Source: Mangrovitalea sediminis
Lineage (GTDB): Bacteria > Pseudomonadota > Gammaproteobacteria > Pseudomonadales > Oleiphilaceae
Assembly: GCF_002514725.1 (NCBI RefSeq)
Contig: NZ_NTLB01000004.1
Location: 1 to 64,000 of the forward strand
Direction: 5' to 3'
DNA: 64,000 bases
Shown here: piece after piece, positions 29,713 through 37,664 of the stretch
Layout: each line of letters starts with the position of its first letter
How positions within the stretch are numbered: position 1 is the stretch's first letter
Translations under genes and position numbers: made by a program
Notes under the pieces: model-generated
The model's database searches: none
Told to the model about the DNA's origin: nothing
What the model saw: only the letters and a program-made list of their open reading frames with translations

Positions 29713-30639
29713 ATGTGGTTTCGCAATGCCAGATTCTACCGTTTCACCAAGCCCGTCGAACTGACGGCGGAGACACTGGAAAACGCCTTGGCGCAGGCCG
29801 CTTTCAAGCCCTGTGGCCCGCAGGACACCTTTCGCCTGGGCTGGACCGCTCCGCTGGGGCGCCACGGCCAACAGTATGTGCACTCCGCCGGCGGATACCA
29901 CATGGTCTGCCTGCGGAAAGAAGAAAAACTGTTACCCGCTGCCGTCATCAAGGAAGTGGTTGCCGAGCGCGTCGAACAGATCGAGCACGAACAGGCTCGT
30001 AAGGTCCGGCGCAAGGAGAAGGATGAGATTCGCGAACAGGTGACGCTGGAAATGCTGCCCCAGGCATTCTCTCGCTCGCGCTTGATTTTCGCCTATCTGG
30101 CACCTCAGGAAGATCTTCTGGTCGTGGATGCCGGCTCAGCAAAGCAGGCGGAAGAGCTGACCAGTTTCCTGCGCAAGACACTGGGTTCCCTACCGGTCCG
30201 GCCGCCGGCGGTCGAGCAGGCCCCCGCCTTCACCTTTTCCGGTTGGATGACCGAAACACTGGACATGCCACCCTCGTTTTCCCTGGGCCTGGAGTGCGAA
30301 CTCAAGGACAGCGGCGAAGACGGCGGTGTCGTCCGTTGTCGCGGACTGGATCTGCGCAGCGACGAAATTCGCAACCACCTGGAAACCGGCATGCAGGTCA
30401 CCCGTATTGCAATGACCTGGGATGACAGCCTCAGTTTTGTGCTGGACGAGGAGCTGGCGCTGCGCCGCCTTCGCTTCGGCGACACCTTCCAGGAACGCCT
30501 GGACGATGTTGAGGCCGATGATGCTGCCGCGCGCTTCGACGCCACCTTCAGCCTGATGACATTGGAGTTCGCTCGCCTGATTCCCGCGCTGCTCGAAGCC
30601 CTGGGAGGCGAGGACCGTTCTGCGCTGATCGAAGCCTGA
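29713..30639 (+). CDS. rdgC: Recombination-associated protein RdgC
   Basis: RdgC is a nucleoid-associated ring-shaped DNA-binding protein that restrains RecA. The 308-aa chain starts MWFRNARFYRFTKP and has the conserved LGWTAPLG and GGYHMVCLRKEEKLLPAAVIKEVV stretch. ALRRLRFGD is seen in the C-terminal third. GGGAG lies 8 nt before the ATG. The stop codon TGA is the loop of a perfect GAAGCC/GGCTTC hairpin (30631-30645), four bases from the end of the convergent acetyltransferase gene. Confidence 0.96.
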   Translation: MWFRNARFYRFTKPVELTAETLENALAQAAFKPCGPQDTFRLGWTAPLGRHGQQYVHSAGGYHMVCLRKEEKLLPAAVIKEVVAERVEQIEHEQARKVRRKEKDEIREQVTLEMLPQAFSRSRLIFAYLAPQEDLLVVDAGSAKQAEELTSFLRKTLGSLPVRPPAVEQAPAFTFSGWMTETLDMPPSFSLGLECELKDSGEDGGVVRCRGLDLRSDEIRNHLETGMQVTRIAMTWDDSLSFVLDEELALRRLRFGDTFQERLDDVEADDAAARFDATFSLMTLEFARLIPALLEALGGEDRSALIEA

Positions 30640-30643
30640 GGCT

Positions 30644-33391
30644 TCAGCGATAAGGGTGATTGCCCAGCCGCTCCTTCTGCCACTCGCTCTGTGGCTGATT
30701 GAGCGGCAACTTCACTTCCATCACTTCTTCGTCCGTGCTGTAACGAATCGAGAACCCCAGCCGTTCGGCCAGATGCAACATGGGCTGATTGTCGGGCATC
30801 ACATTGCCGATCATTTCCACGGTCCCGCGGGAGCGGCAATAGTCGATCATCTTTTGCATCAGGGTCATGCCTAACCCCTCCCCGGTCATGTCATCACGCA
30901 CCATAACCGCGAACTCGCACTGCAGGTTGTCGGCGTCGGTCCAGACACGCACCGAACCGAGGGTTTCCTCGCCGATGCCGTCTTCCCGCTCTGCATTGGC
31001 GATGAAGACCATTTCCCGGTCATAATCTATCTGCACCATCTGCACCACGTCTTCGTGGGAAAAGTGTTTCCTGTACTGGAAGAAACGGTAGCGGATGGAC
31101 TCGGCCGACTGGCGCTCGTGGAATTCAATATGCTCGGGCTCGTCCTCGGCGCGAATCGGTCGCACAGTGACCTTGCGACCGGATTTCGGCAGGATGATCC
31201 ACTCCTCCAATTCCCGCGGATAGGGCTGGATGACCAGCCGTCCAGGCTCAGCCAGATCGATCGCCACATCCACCGCTATCGCACCTTCCCGACTGAACAG
31301 CAAAGGGAGGATCTCCAACCCCTTGATCTCAGGAATGTCGATCACGATCTGGGAGAGTGTGACCAACGTTTCGCAAACAGCCCGGATATCCTGCTCGGGC
31401 CGAAAGCTGTACTCCTTGAGCAGCCGGTACATGTGAGTCCGGCTCAACAGCTCACGCGCCAAAACCATATTCAGGGGCGGCAGTGCGATCTGCCGATCCC
31501 CCATCACGTTGACACTTGCCCCTGCTGCACCACAAACCACCAGCGGGCCGAATACCGCATCCCGCGTAATGCCGACACTGAACTCGATGCCTCCGAGCAT
31601 GGCCTGATCGGCGCGCTGAACGGCAAATCCCAGAAAACCGCTATCGGGAAAATGTTCGCGGTATTCATGAATCAGCAGTTCGGCAGACGCGCGTATGGCC
31701 TTGCCTTCATTCAGACGCCTGATTGTCGCCTTATAACGTCCACGCCCGGTTTTTTCCTCCATGAACGGATGGCAGCTCTTTTCATGGATCAAGGTAATAT
31801 CGATCGGTTCAGCCAGACGATGAAAAACATCGAGCACTTCTTCCACATCGTCGCAATAGAACGCCTCGATCACCGGAATCCCGTAATCGGCGATCAACTC
31901 CCGGGCTTCGCGATTGGAAAGATGATTGCGTTTCGCACGCAGGGCGCTGGCAACAATATTACGCCCCTTGGAGCGGTCCACCCCGTGATCGCTAAAGGAT
32001 TCCGGGGTTTCCAACAGAAGGCGCTGGCTGCGCTGGTGATTGACGTGCTGCATGAAGGCCTTGATCGCCTTCTCCGGCGAGAAGAAGGTAGGAATACCGG
32101 CCTTGTAGAAGGCATCCCGGGCATCCATCACCGTACTCTGCCCCAACCAGCAGGTGAAGACGTTCAGGCGCGTGCGCTTGACCGTATTGATTACGGCGTC
32201 GGCAATCTGAAGACTGTCCTCCGTCAACGACGGCGAATACATCACCAGGACATTCGAGACATTGGGATCCTTCGCCAGCGCTTCGATGGTTTGGGCATAG
32301 AGTGCCGGTGAAGCGTCGTAGTTGAGGTCTATCGGGTTTTTGCGCGTCCAGTAGGGCGGCAGCATCCCTGCCAACGCGTCGATCGTTTCGTTGGAGAGCT
32401 GCGCCAGCTCCCCTCCCAGATAGGCCAGCTGATCGACCGCCAAGACGCCCGGCCCGACGCCATTGGCCATTACCACCAGCTCATCCCGCCTCACCGGCCG
32501 CATCCGCGACAGGGTTTCCAGCGCATCGAAAAGGTCGTCCAGCCCGTGCACCCGAAGCACACCGCCTCGCTGGAGCACCGCATCGTAGATAGGATCGCTG
32601 CGAATAATACCGTCCGGCAGCGGGACCGGAAGCCATTCGGACTCGGGCACCCGCCCGCTCTTGACGGCGATCACCGGTTTGGTGCGCGAGGCGACCCGCA
32701 CAGCGGAGAGGAATCGACGCGGGTTCGGGATATGCTCAAGGTGCAGCAGGATGGCCCTGGTCTCGCGGTCCTGGGCGAGGAAATCGATCAGGTCGTCATG
32801 ATCGATATCCATGCCATCCCCCAGCGTCAGGAACTGGGAAAAACCGACACCTCGTGCAAAGGCCCAGTCAATAACGGCACTGGCAATGGTACCGGATTGC
32901 CCAATGAAGGCGATCTTTCCGGGCAAGACCCCCATGTGCGCATAGGTGGCATTAATCTGCCGCCCAGGCACCATGATGCCGATCGTGTTGGGGCCCAAGA
33001 CGCGGATACCGGTTTCCCGGGCGGCATCTCGCACGGAATACATCAGCGGCCGCCCAGTCTTACTGTGCGCCCGGGACATCCCCCCTGTCATCACGATCGC
33101 CGTTTTAACCCGGGACTCGCCCAACTGACGCACCATTTTCGGGACGGTTTCCGGCGGCGTACAGATAATCGCCAACTCCGGGCAAAACGGCATTCGGCTG
33201 ACCTTGCGCACACAGCGAATACCGTGCACATTGTCATAATCATGACTATTGATGACGAGAAGCTGCCCCGGATAGTCGGACGCCATGAGATTTCGCAGGA
33301 CCATCCCACCCAGGTTGGTCGCCCGCTCCGAAGCACCGACGACCACTATGGACTCGGGATTGAACAGAGCTTCCAGATATCTCGTACTCAA
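30644..33391 (-). CDS. PatZ-type protein lysine acetyltransferase (acyl-CoA synthetase-like domains plus GNAT)
   Basis: A 915-aa protein with the Pat/YfiQ architecture. An NDP-forming acyl-CoA-synthetase-like CoA-binding domain (SIVVVGASERATNLGG at the N-terminus, FIGQSGTIASA) and an ATP-grasp-like part are followed by a C-terminal GNAT domain (about 740-900; VRPIRAEDEPEHIEF and acetyl-CoA loop MTGEGLGMTLMQKMI). Homologues acetylate and inactivate acetyl-CoA synthetase and other proteins. Start is a TTG at 33391 with a perfect GGAGG 7 nt upstream. It is divergent from a deacetylase-family gene 171 bp away. Confidence 0.92.
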   Translation of the reverse strand: MSTRYLEALFNPESIVVVGASERATNLGGMVLRNLMASDYPGQLLVINSHDYDNVHGIRCVRKVSRMPFCPELAIICTPPETVPKMVRQLGESRVKTAIVMTGGMSRAHSKTGRPLMYSVRDAARETGIRVLGPNTIGIMVPGRQINATYAHMGVLPGKIAFIGQSGTIASAVIDWAFARGVGFSQFLTLGDGMDIDHDDLIDFLAQDRETRAILLHLEHIPNPRRFLSAVRVASRTKPVIAVKSGRVPESEWLPVPLPDGIIRSDPIYDAVLQRGGVLRVHGLDDLFDALETLSRMRPVRRDELVVMANGVGPGVLAVDQLAYLGGELAQLSNETIDALAGMLPPYWTRKNPIDLNYDASPALYAQTIEALAKDPNVSNVLVMYSPSLTEDSLQIADAVINTVKRTRLNVFTCWLGQSTVMDARDAFYKAGIPTFFSPEKAIKAFMQHVNHQRSQRLLLETPESFSDHGVDRSKGRNIVASALRAKRNHLSNREARELIADYGIPVIEAFYCDDVEEVLDVFHRLAEPIDITLIHEKSCHPFMEEKTGRGRYKATIRRLNEGKAIRASAELLIHEYREHFPDSGFLGFAVQRADQAMLGGIEFSVGITRDAVFGPLVVCGAAGASVNVMGDRQIALPPLNMVLARELLSRTHMYRLLKEYSFRPEQDIRAVCETLVTLSQIVIDIPEIKGLEILPLLFSREGAIAVDVAIDLAEPGRLVIQPYPRELEEWIILPKSGRKVTVRPIRAEDEPEHIEFHERQSAESIRYRFFQYRKHFSHEDVVQMVQIDYDREMVFIANAEREDGIGEETLGSVRVWTDADNLQCEFAVMVRDDMTGEGLGMTLMQKMIDYCRSRGTVEMIGNVMPDNQPMLHLAERLGFSIRYSTDEEVMEVKLPLNQPQSEWQKERLGNHPYR

Positions 33392-33562
33392 GGTCCAACC
33401 TCCGATCTGACACCTATCAATGGATACATTTTAGTCACCCGATAGGCAGGGCAGCCCGTCCACGACCTGATACAATCGACTCAACTACCTGTTTCACGCC
33501 GATACAAATACGCGCATTTACAACGAGCGCATACCAACAAAGACAAAAGACGTCGTACGCCC

Positions 33563-34492
33563 ATGAGCACAGCCTATATCAGCCACAACGATTGCACCCT
33601 GCACGATATGGGGCCGGAGCATCCGGAAAGCCCGCAACGACTGGCCGCAATTCTGAACGAACTGCAAGGGTCGAAGCTGGAGCAGGACCTGGATTTCGTT
33701 CGCGCAGAAGAAGTGAAACGCGAACAACTCCAACGGGTTCATCCGGAACTGTACCTGCATCAACTGGACTTAATCCAGCCCAGCCACGGTAAGATTTTCG
33801 CCGACCCGGACACCCTGATGTGCCAGGATACCCTGCGTGCCGCCCGGCTTGCCGCCGGCGCTGCTGTTCAAGGCGTCGACATGGTGCTTAGCGGCCAGGT
33901 CGACAACGCCTTCTGCGCGGTACGGCCTCCGGGACATCATGCTGAGCGCTCAAAAACCATGGGCTTCTGTTTCTACAACAACATTGCGGTCGCCGCCATG
34001 CAAGCGCTGACATTCCATAGTCTGGAGCGGGTGGCGATCATAGACTTTGATGTCCATCAGGGAAACGGCACTGTGGACATTTTTGGTGGCGACGAACGGG
34101 TTCTGGTCTGCACCAGTTTCCAGCACCCCTATTACCCCCACAGCCACTGCTTCAACCAGCCGGAAAATGTCGTTAATACACCATTACCGGCACATACACC
34201 GGCGGCTCAGTATCGCAAGCAGGTTGAAGCTGACTGGCTGCATCGCCTGCAGGATTTCAAGCCTCAGCTCGTACTCGTGTCAGCAGGCTTCGATGGCCAC
34301 AAGCTCGACCCCATGGCCGATTTCGAACTGGAGGAAGCCGATTATCGATGGCTTACGGAAATGATTGTCGATATCGCCCGGCAAACCGCTGCCGATCGCA
34401 TCGTGTCGATTCTGGAGGGGGGATATAACCTGAAAGCCTTGGGTGCGAGCGCCCAGGCTCACATTGAGACCCTGTTCGAAGCCTCTCGCTGA
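33563..34492 (+). CDS. Histone deacetylase family protein (class II-like, zinc dependent)
   Basis: A 309-aa deacetylase-fold enzyme. Active-site motifs are RPPGHHAERSKTMGFCFYNN, zinc ligands D-V-H in IIDFDVHQGNGT, the third ligand in SAGFDGHKLDP, and the terminal EGGYN. Bacterial members remove acetyl groups from proteins, polyamines or small amines; the substrate is not determined by sequence. Its placement head to head with a PatZ-type acetyltransferase suggests opposing roles in protein acetylation. No strong ribosome site was seen before the ATG. Confidence 0.92.
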   Translation: MSTAYISHNDCTLHDMGPEHPESPQRLAAILNELQGSKLEQDLDFVRAEEVKREQLQRVHPELYLHQLDLIQPSHGKIFADPDTLMCQDTLRAARLAAGAAVQGVDMVLSGQVDNAFCAVRPPGHHAERSKTMGFCFYNNIAVAAMQALTFHSLERVAIIDFDVHQGNGTVDIFGGDERVLVCTSFQHPYYPHSHCFNQPENVVNTPLPAHTPAAQYRKQVEADWLHRLQDFKPQLVLVSAGFDGHKLDPMADFELEEADYRWLTEMIVDIARQTAADRIVSILEGGYNLKALGASAQAHIETLFEASR

Positions 34493-34539
34493 GGCTTCGA
34501 GGGCTTCTATCGGCGCTCATGCAAAACCGATAGAGCCCT
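34476..34539. terminator. Two consecutive hairpins between convergent deacetylase and fliS genes
   Basis: First hairpin: perfect 10-bp stem TCGAAGCCTC/GAGGCTTCGA with loop TCGCT (34476-34500), spanning the deacetylase stop codon. Second: GGGCTTCTATCGG paired with CCGATAGAGCCC, one bulge (34501-34538). Neither has a T-tract. Both can form on either strand, so bidirectional termination is plausible. Confidence 0.5.
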
Positions 34540-34550
34540 GCAGTCACGAT

Positions 34551-34946
34551 TTATGCAGACTGCGGTGAAACGACTTCTTCCCGAATGCCGTCCCAGCCTT
34601 CCTTAACCTGCCGCAGAAGGCTTGCAACTTCGTCGAGCTTGCTGACATCGTTATGCAGGTTAGCCTGGAACAGTTGCCGCTCCATATAGTCGTACAGGGA
34701 CTCCAGACGTCCGGCAAGCTCACCACCTTTCTCGAAATCCAGGAAACCACGCAAACCCGAGATAATTTCGATCGCCTTGTTGATAAGGCGATTCTTACCT
34801 TCGTAGTCGTTGGCCTGAACCCGCGCCTTCGCCATGTTAATCCGTTCCAGGGCACCGTTGTACAGGAGCTGAATCAGGTGGTGCGGGTCCGCATCCACAA
34901 CGCTCGTTTGGGTATTAACGCGCTGATACTGTTGTAATGCATTCAT
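34551..34946 (-). CDS. fliS: Flagellar export chaperone FliS
   Basis: FliS binds the flagellin C-terminus in the cytoplasm, preventing premature polymerisation and delivering it to the export gate. The 131-aa helical protein has the typical QYQRVNTQTSVVDADPHHLIQLLYNGALERI start, and GFLDFEKGGELAGRLESLYDYM in the middle. GAGG lies 8 nt before the ATG. It follows fliD by 33 bp, the usual fliDS pair. Confidence 0.96.
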   Translation of the reverse strand: MNALQQYQRVNTQTSVVDADPHHLIQLLYNGALERINMAKARVQANDYEGKNRLINKAIEIISGLRGFLDFEKGGELAGRLESLYDYMERQLFQANLHNDVSKLDEVASLLRQVKEGWDGIREEVVSPQSA

Positions 34947-34979
34947 GAGCTAACCTCTTCGCGCCTGTTCATGAGTCAC

Positions 34980-36986
34980 TTAACCGGTTTTCGAGGAACT
35001 TGAGCTACCCGAGCTGGAGCTGCCGGAAAGCGCTCCCAACTGTGCGGTCAAAAAACTCATCGTGCTGTTTAACTGGGCAATTCTTGAATCAGCAGACGAA
35101 AACTCGCTCTGCAACCGCTGCCGGTAGGAGTTCATCCTATCGGTCAGTTTCGTTTGCTGATCGGAAATGTCTTTGAGCTGCGTTTGATAATAGTCGTTTT
35201 TGGCCGTAATCAGACCGTTGGTATCCAGGAACCCGTTAATCAGGTTGACCATTCGGTCACCGAGCCCCTGGATATAGGTCACGGTTCCCCGACTACCGAC
35301 AGTTCCACCGGAGATCTGGACGGCAAGACCATTGGCATCACCGGTTGTCGATGTCAGATTCTGTCCACTACCGGATGCCGCTGCACCATTGATCGTCCCG
35401 GCGACATCCGTTCCTGCGGTTCCCTGTGCAACGGACAGGCCCAAGCTGGTCGCCGAACCAGTACCCACAGCCGTGACGTCAATTTTGGAGCTGCTACCAT
35501 ACGTATTGGAGGTCAACGTCAAGTTGTTGTTTGCGTCAAGTCCAGCGGTAACAGATAGCCCGGCCGACTTCAGTGCATTATTCGAATTGAGCTGGTTCTG
35601 GATTTCGTTTACCAGATCCTGCGCCGTCGCATAAGTCCCCTGGGTTAACGTCAGCGATGCCGTGGTCGTGCCGTCAACCTTGAGCGACAAGGTGTTATTC
35701 GTGCTATCGATCAGCGTATTGCTACCGATGGCGACCGAGCCAGTATAGCCACCCTGCGCCGCCAGTTGCGTCACATTGACCGCATAAGTGCCCGGTTTAG
35801 TATTAACGCTTCCAGTGAGATAACTGACCTGCGAATCGCTGGTTCGCCCCTGAGTACCGAACAGGGCTGCCACATCCTGCGGATGCGCCTGCAACTGACT
35901 GGTGAATTTCGTCTGGTCGAAGGACAGCTGCCCCGTCTGGGGATTCGTGGAGATACCCACTTCTGCCAGCGAGCTGATGGCGGCACCGGCCGACGACGGT
36001 AACAAAGACGACAACTGCTGCCGAATCTGCGACATTACACCGTTGACGGTTGAATCCCCCAGGAACATCCCCGCGCTTTTAGTGCTCGGGTCATATTTGG
36101 TGTCAGTTGCAACCAGGGATTGCAGCTTGTTGTAGGCATCGACAAAATTCTGCACATACGAGGCAGCAGTCGATGTATCCTGAGCAATCGTCAGGGTGGC
36201 AGGGCTTCCGTTTGTCAACGTCGACAGATTGAGCGTAACGCCTGGAATGGCATCAGAAACCTGGTTCGACGACCGCGTAACATTAATGCCGTTGATGCTG
36301 AACGTCGCATCCTGGGCCGCAACCGTCTGCGTTAGGTTGTTGGTCGTACCGTCATAAGCCAACTGGGACAGACCGCTGCTATCGGTATTATTGCCATCAC
36401 TGTCCTGCACCGATATGGAAATCGCATTCGCCGTACCCGTCTGCTGCGCACTCATCACGAGCCGATAGCCTGAGCCGGTATTCACCACACTAGCGCTAAT
36501 ACCGAGGTTGCTCGAGTTGATGCTATTGGCAATGCCAGACAGCGTATTATTGCTACTGTTGACCGTAATGCTCTTAGTAGTACTCCCCACCTTGATCGTC
36601 AGCGTGCCGGTACCGACCGCGGTTGTATTGGAGTCGGCGAAAGTGCCTGTCGCCAGCGATTGCGCCTGGGCGAGGCTGGTGACGGAAATCGTGTATTGGC
36701 CCGGCTGCACAGTAGCAGAGTTATCGACGGTCCCGCTGACCGCACTATTGGACGAGGTGGCCTTGTAGGAAAGGAGTGCATCCGGCTGACTCAGCACCCG
36801 CGCCGGTAGACGCAAGTCCGTAATATCGCTCTGGATTTTACCAAACTCTGAAATCTTGGAGTTGATATCGTCCTGTTTGGCGGTCAGGCGTTTGGTTTCC
36901 GGGTCGCTCTCGGCCGTGACCAACTTGTCAAGAAGACTGCTGGTCAGTACACCGGACCCAATACCCAATGAAGAGATGCTTGCCAT
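34980..36986 (-). CDS. fliD: Flagellar filament capping protein FliD (HAP2)
   Basis: FliD forms the cap under which flagellin subunits fold at the filament tip. The 668-aa chain begins ASISSLGIGSGVLTSSLLDKLV, has a long Ser/Thr/Gly/Asn-rich variable middle, and ends in a coiled-coil region (YYQTQLKDISDQQTKLTDRMNSYRQRL) with STMSFLTAQL before a Ser-rich tail. The middle carries flagellin-IN-like repeats (for example INGINVTRSSNQVSDAIPGV). It has its own sigma-28 promoter at 37036-37062 and is followed by fliS. Confidence 0.95.
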   Translation of the reverse strand: MASISSLGIGSGVLTSSLLDKLVTAESDPETKRLTAKQDDINSKISEFGKIQSDITDLRLPARVLSQPDALLSYKATSSNSAVSGTVDNSATVQPGQYTISVTSLAQAQSLATGTFADSNTTAVGTGTLTIKVGSTTKSITVNSSNNTLSGIANSINSSNLGISASVVNTGSGYRLVMSAQQTGTANAISISVQDSDGNNTDSSGLSQLAYDGTTNNLTQTVAAQDATFSINGINVTRSSNQVSDAIPGVTLNLSTLTNGSPATLTIAQDTSTAASYVQNFVDAYNKLQSLVATDTKYDPSTKSAGMFLGDSTVNGVMSQIRQQLSSLLPSSAGAAISSLAEVGISTNPQTGQLSFDQTKFTSQLQAHPQDVAALFGTQGRTSDSQVSYLTGSVNTKPGTYAVNVTQLAAQGGYTGSVAIGSNTLIDSTNNTLSLKVDGTTTASLTLTQGTYATAQDLVNEIQNQLNSNNALKSAGLSVTAGLDANNNLTLTSNTYGSSSKIDVTAVGTGSATSLGLSVAQGTAGTDVAGTINGAAASGSGQNLTSTTGDANGLAVQISGGTVGSRGTVTYIQGLGDRMVNLINGFLDTNGLITAKNDYYQTQLKDISDQQTKLTDRMNSYRQRLQSEFSSADSRIAQLNSTMSFLTAQLGALSGSSSSGSSSSSKTG

Positions 36987-37035
36987 GACAAATACCCCAA
37001 ACTCTTAAATCGGCTGAATATCGCCGCCTAACCGT

Positions 37036-37062
37036 TTATCGGCAAATAGGGGCAAAACTTTG
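37036..37062 (-). promoter_or_regulatory. Sigma-28 (FliA) promoter of fliD
   Basis: On the minus strand CAAAGTTT (37062-37055), an 11-bp spacer, then GCCGATAA (37043-37036). The consensus is TAAAGTTT-N11-GCCGATAA, so 15 of 16 positions match. Transcription would start about 40 nt before the fliD ATG. The element overlaps the 14-bp inverted repeat described separately. Confidence 0.9.
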
Positions 37063-37072
37063 CCCCTATTTG
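37043..37072. repeat. 14-bp perfect inverted repeat in the flaG-fliD spacer
   Basis: CAAATAGGGGCAAA and its exact reverse complement, separated by two bases. As RNA from flaG read-through it would form a 13-bp hairpin with a 4-nt loop. It contains the -35 and spacer of the fliD sigma-28 promoter, so it may be a terminator for the flaG transcript, an operator, or both. Confidence 0.7.
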
Positions 37073-37101
37073 GTAACAGAATGTCACTGATAAACCGTTT
37101 T

Positions 37102-37596
37102 TCAGGCTTTAACCTTAAAGAGGCTCAATGGTTCTTCCTGCTGCAAACTTTGAGCCAACTTCAGAGCCAATTCTCCCGGGATCTGCCTTACGACCTTCTG
37201 AGTTTGCTGATCTATCACTGTGATTACCGTCTTACCCGTGGACTTATCCACCGAAAAGTGGAGGTCACGACGGGTGGACTGAACGTAATCATTGAGTTGC
37301 TTGATCGCCCCCTGAACAGCAGTTTCCTGCTTCTTAAGCTCCTGCGGCGTAATAGCTGCCCTGGGCGGAGCTGAAGTTGCGTTGCTGCTTGTTGAAGGTG
37401 ACGTTGCCGACGGCTTCACCACACCTGCGCCAGGCTGCGCATGCGCTGTAGCGAAAGCCGGCTGAGCAGTACTGGATGAGACTGGCGAAACGGTAGCACT
37501 GGAATTGCTTGAAGGGACAGCCGTCGACACCGTGGGTACGCGAGACGCCACGTCGGCCGGGTTCACATTCACTGTAGTCAATTTAACGTCACTCAT
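37102..37596 (-). CDS. flaG: FlaG family protein
   Basis: A 164-aa protein. The first 80 residues are Ser/Ala/Pro/Thr-rich and low complexity. The C-terminal half is the FlaG domain: QLNDYVQSTRRDLHFSVDKS, then GKTVITVIDQQTQKVVRQIPGE. FlaG influences filament length in several bacteria, by an unclear mechanism. GAGG lies 6 nt before the ATG. It sits between flagellin 1 and fliD, the common fliC-flaG-fliD-fliS order. Confidence 0.93.
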   Translation of the reverse strand: MSDVKLTTVNVNPADVASRVPTVSTAVPSSNSSATVSPVSSSTAQPAFATAHAQPGAGVVKPSATSPSTSSNATSAPPRAAITPQELKKQETAVQGAIKQLNDYVQSTRRDLHFSVDKSTGKTVITVIDQQTQKVVRQIPGELALKLAQSLQQEEPLSLFKVKA

Positions 37597-37623
37597 GACG
37601 CACCTCTGCCCTCAAACGGCTGA

Positions 37624-37649
37624 GCTGGCCCTCCTCACGGAGAGCCAGC
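37624..37649 (-). terminator. Intercistronic hairpin between flagellin 1 and flaG
   Basis: On the minus strand an 11-bp stem (GCTGGCTCTCC/GGAGGGCCAGC, one G-U pair) closes a GTGA tetraloop of the stable GNRA class, 15 nt after the flagellin stop. No T-tract follows. It may protect the abundant flagellin mRNA from 3' decay or attenuate read-through into flaG. Confidence 0.55.
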
Positions 37650-37664
37650 CCTCACCTTACCGCG

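Noticed and set aside
31055-32311. 418-codon plus-strand frame opposite the PatZ-type gene
   Set aside because: Shadow frame of a confident coding gene; no ribosome site or recognisable motif.
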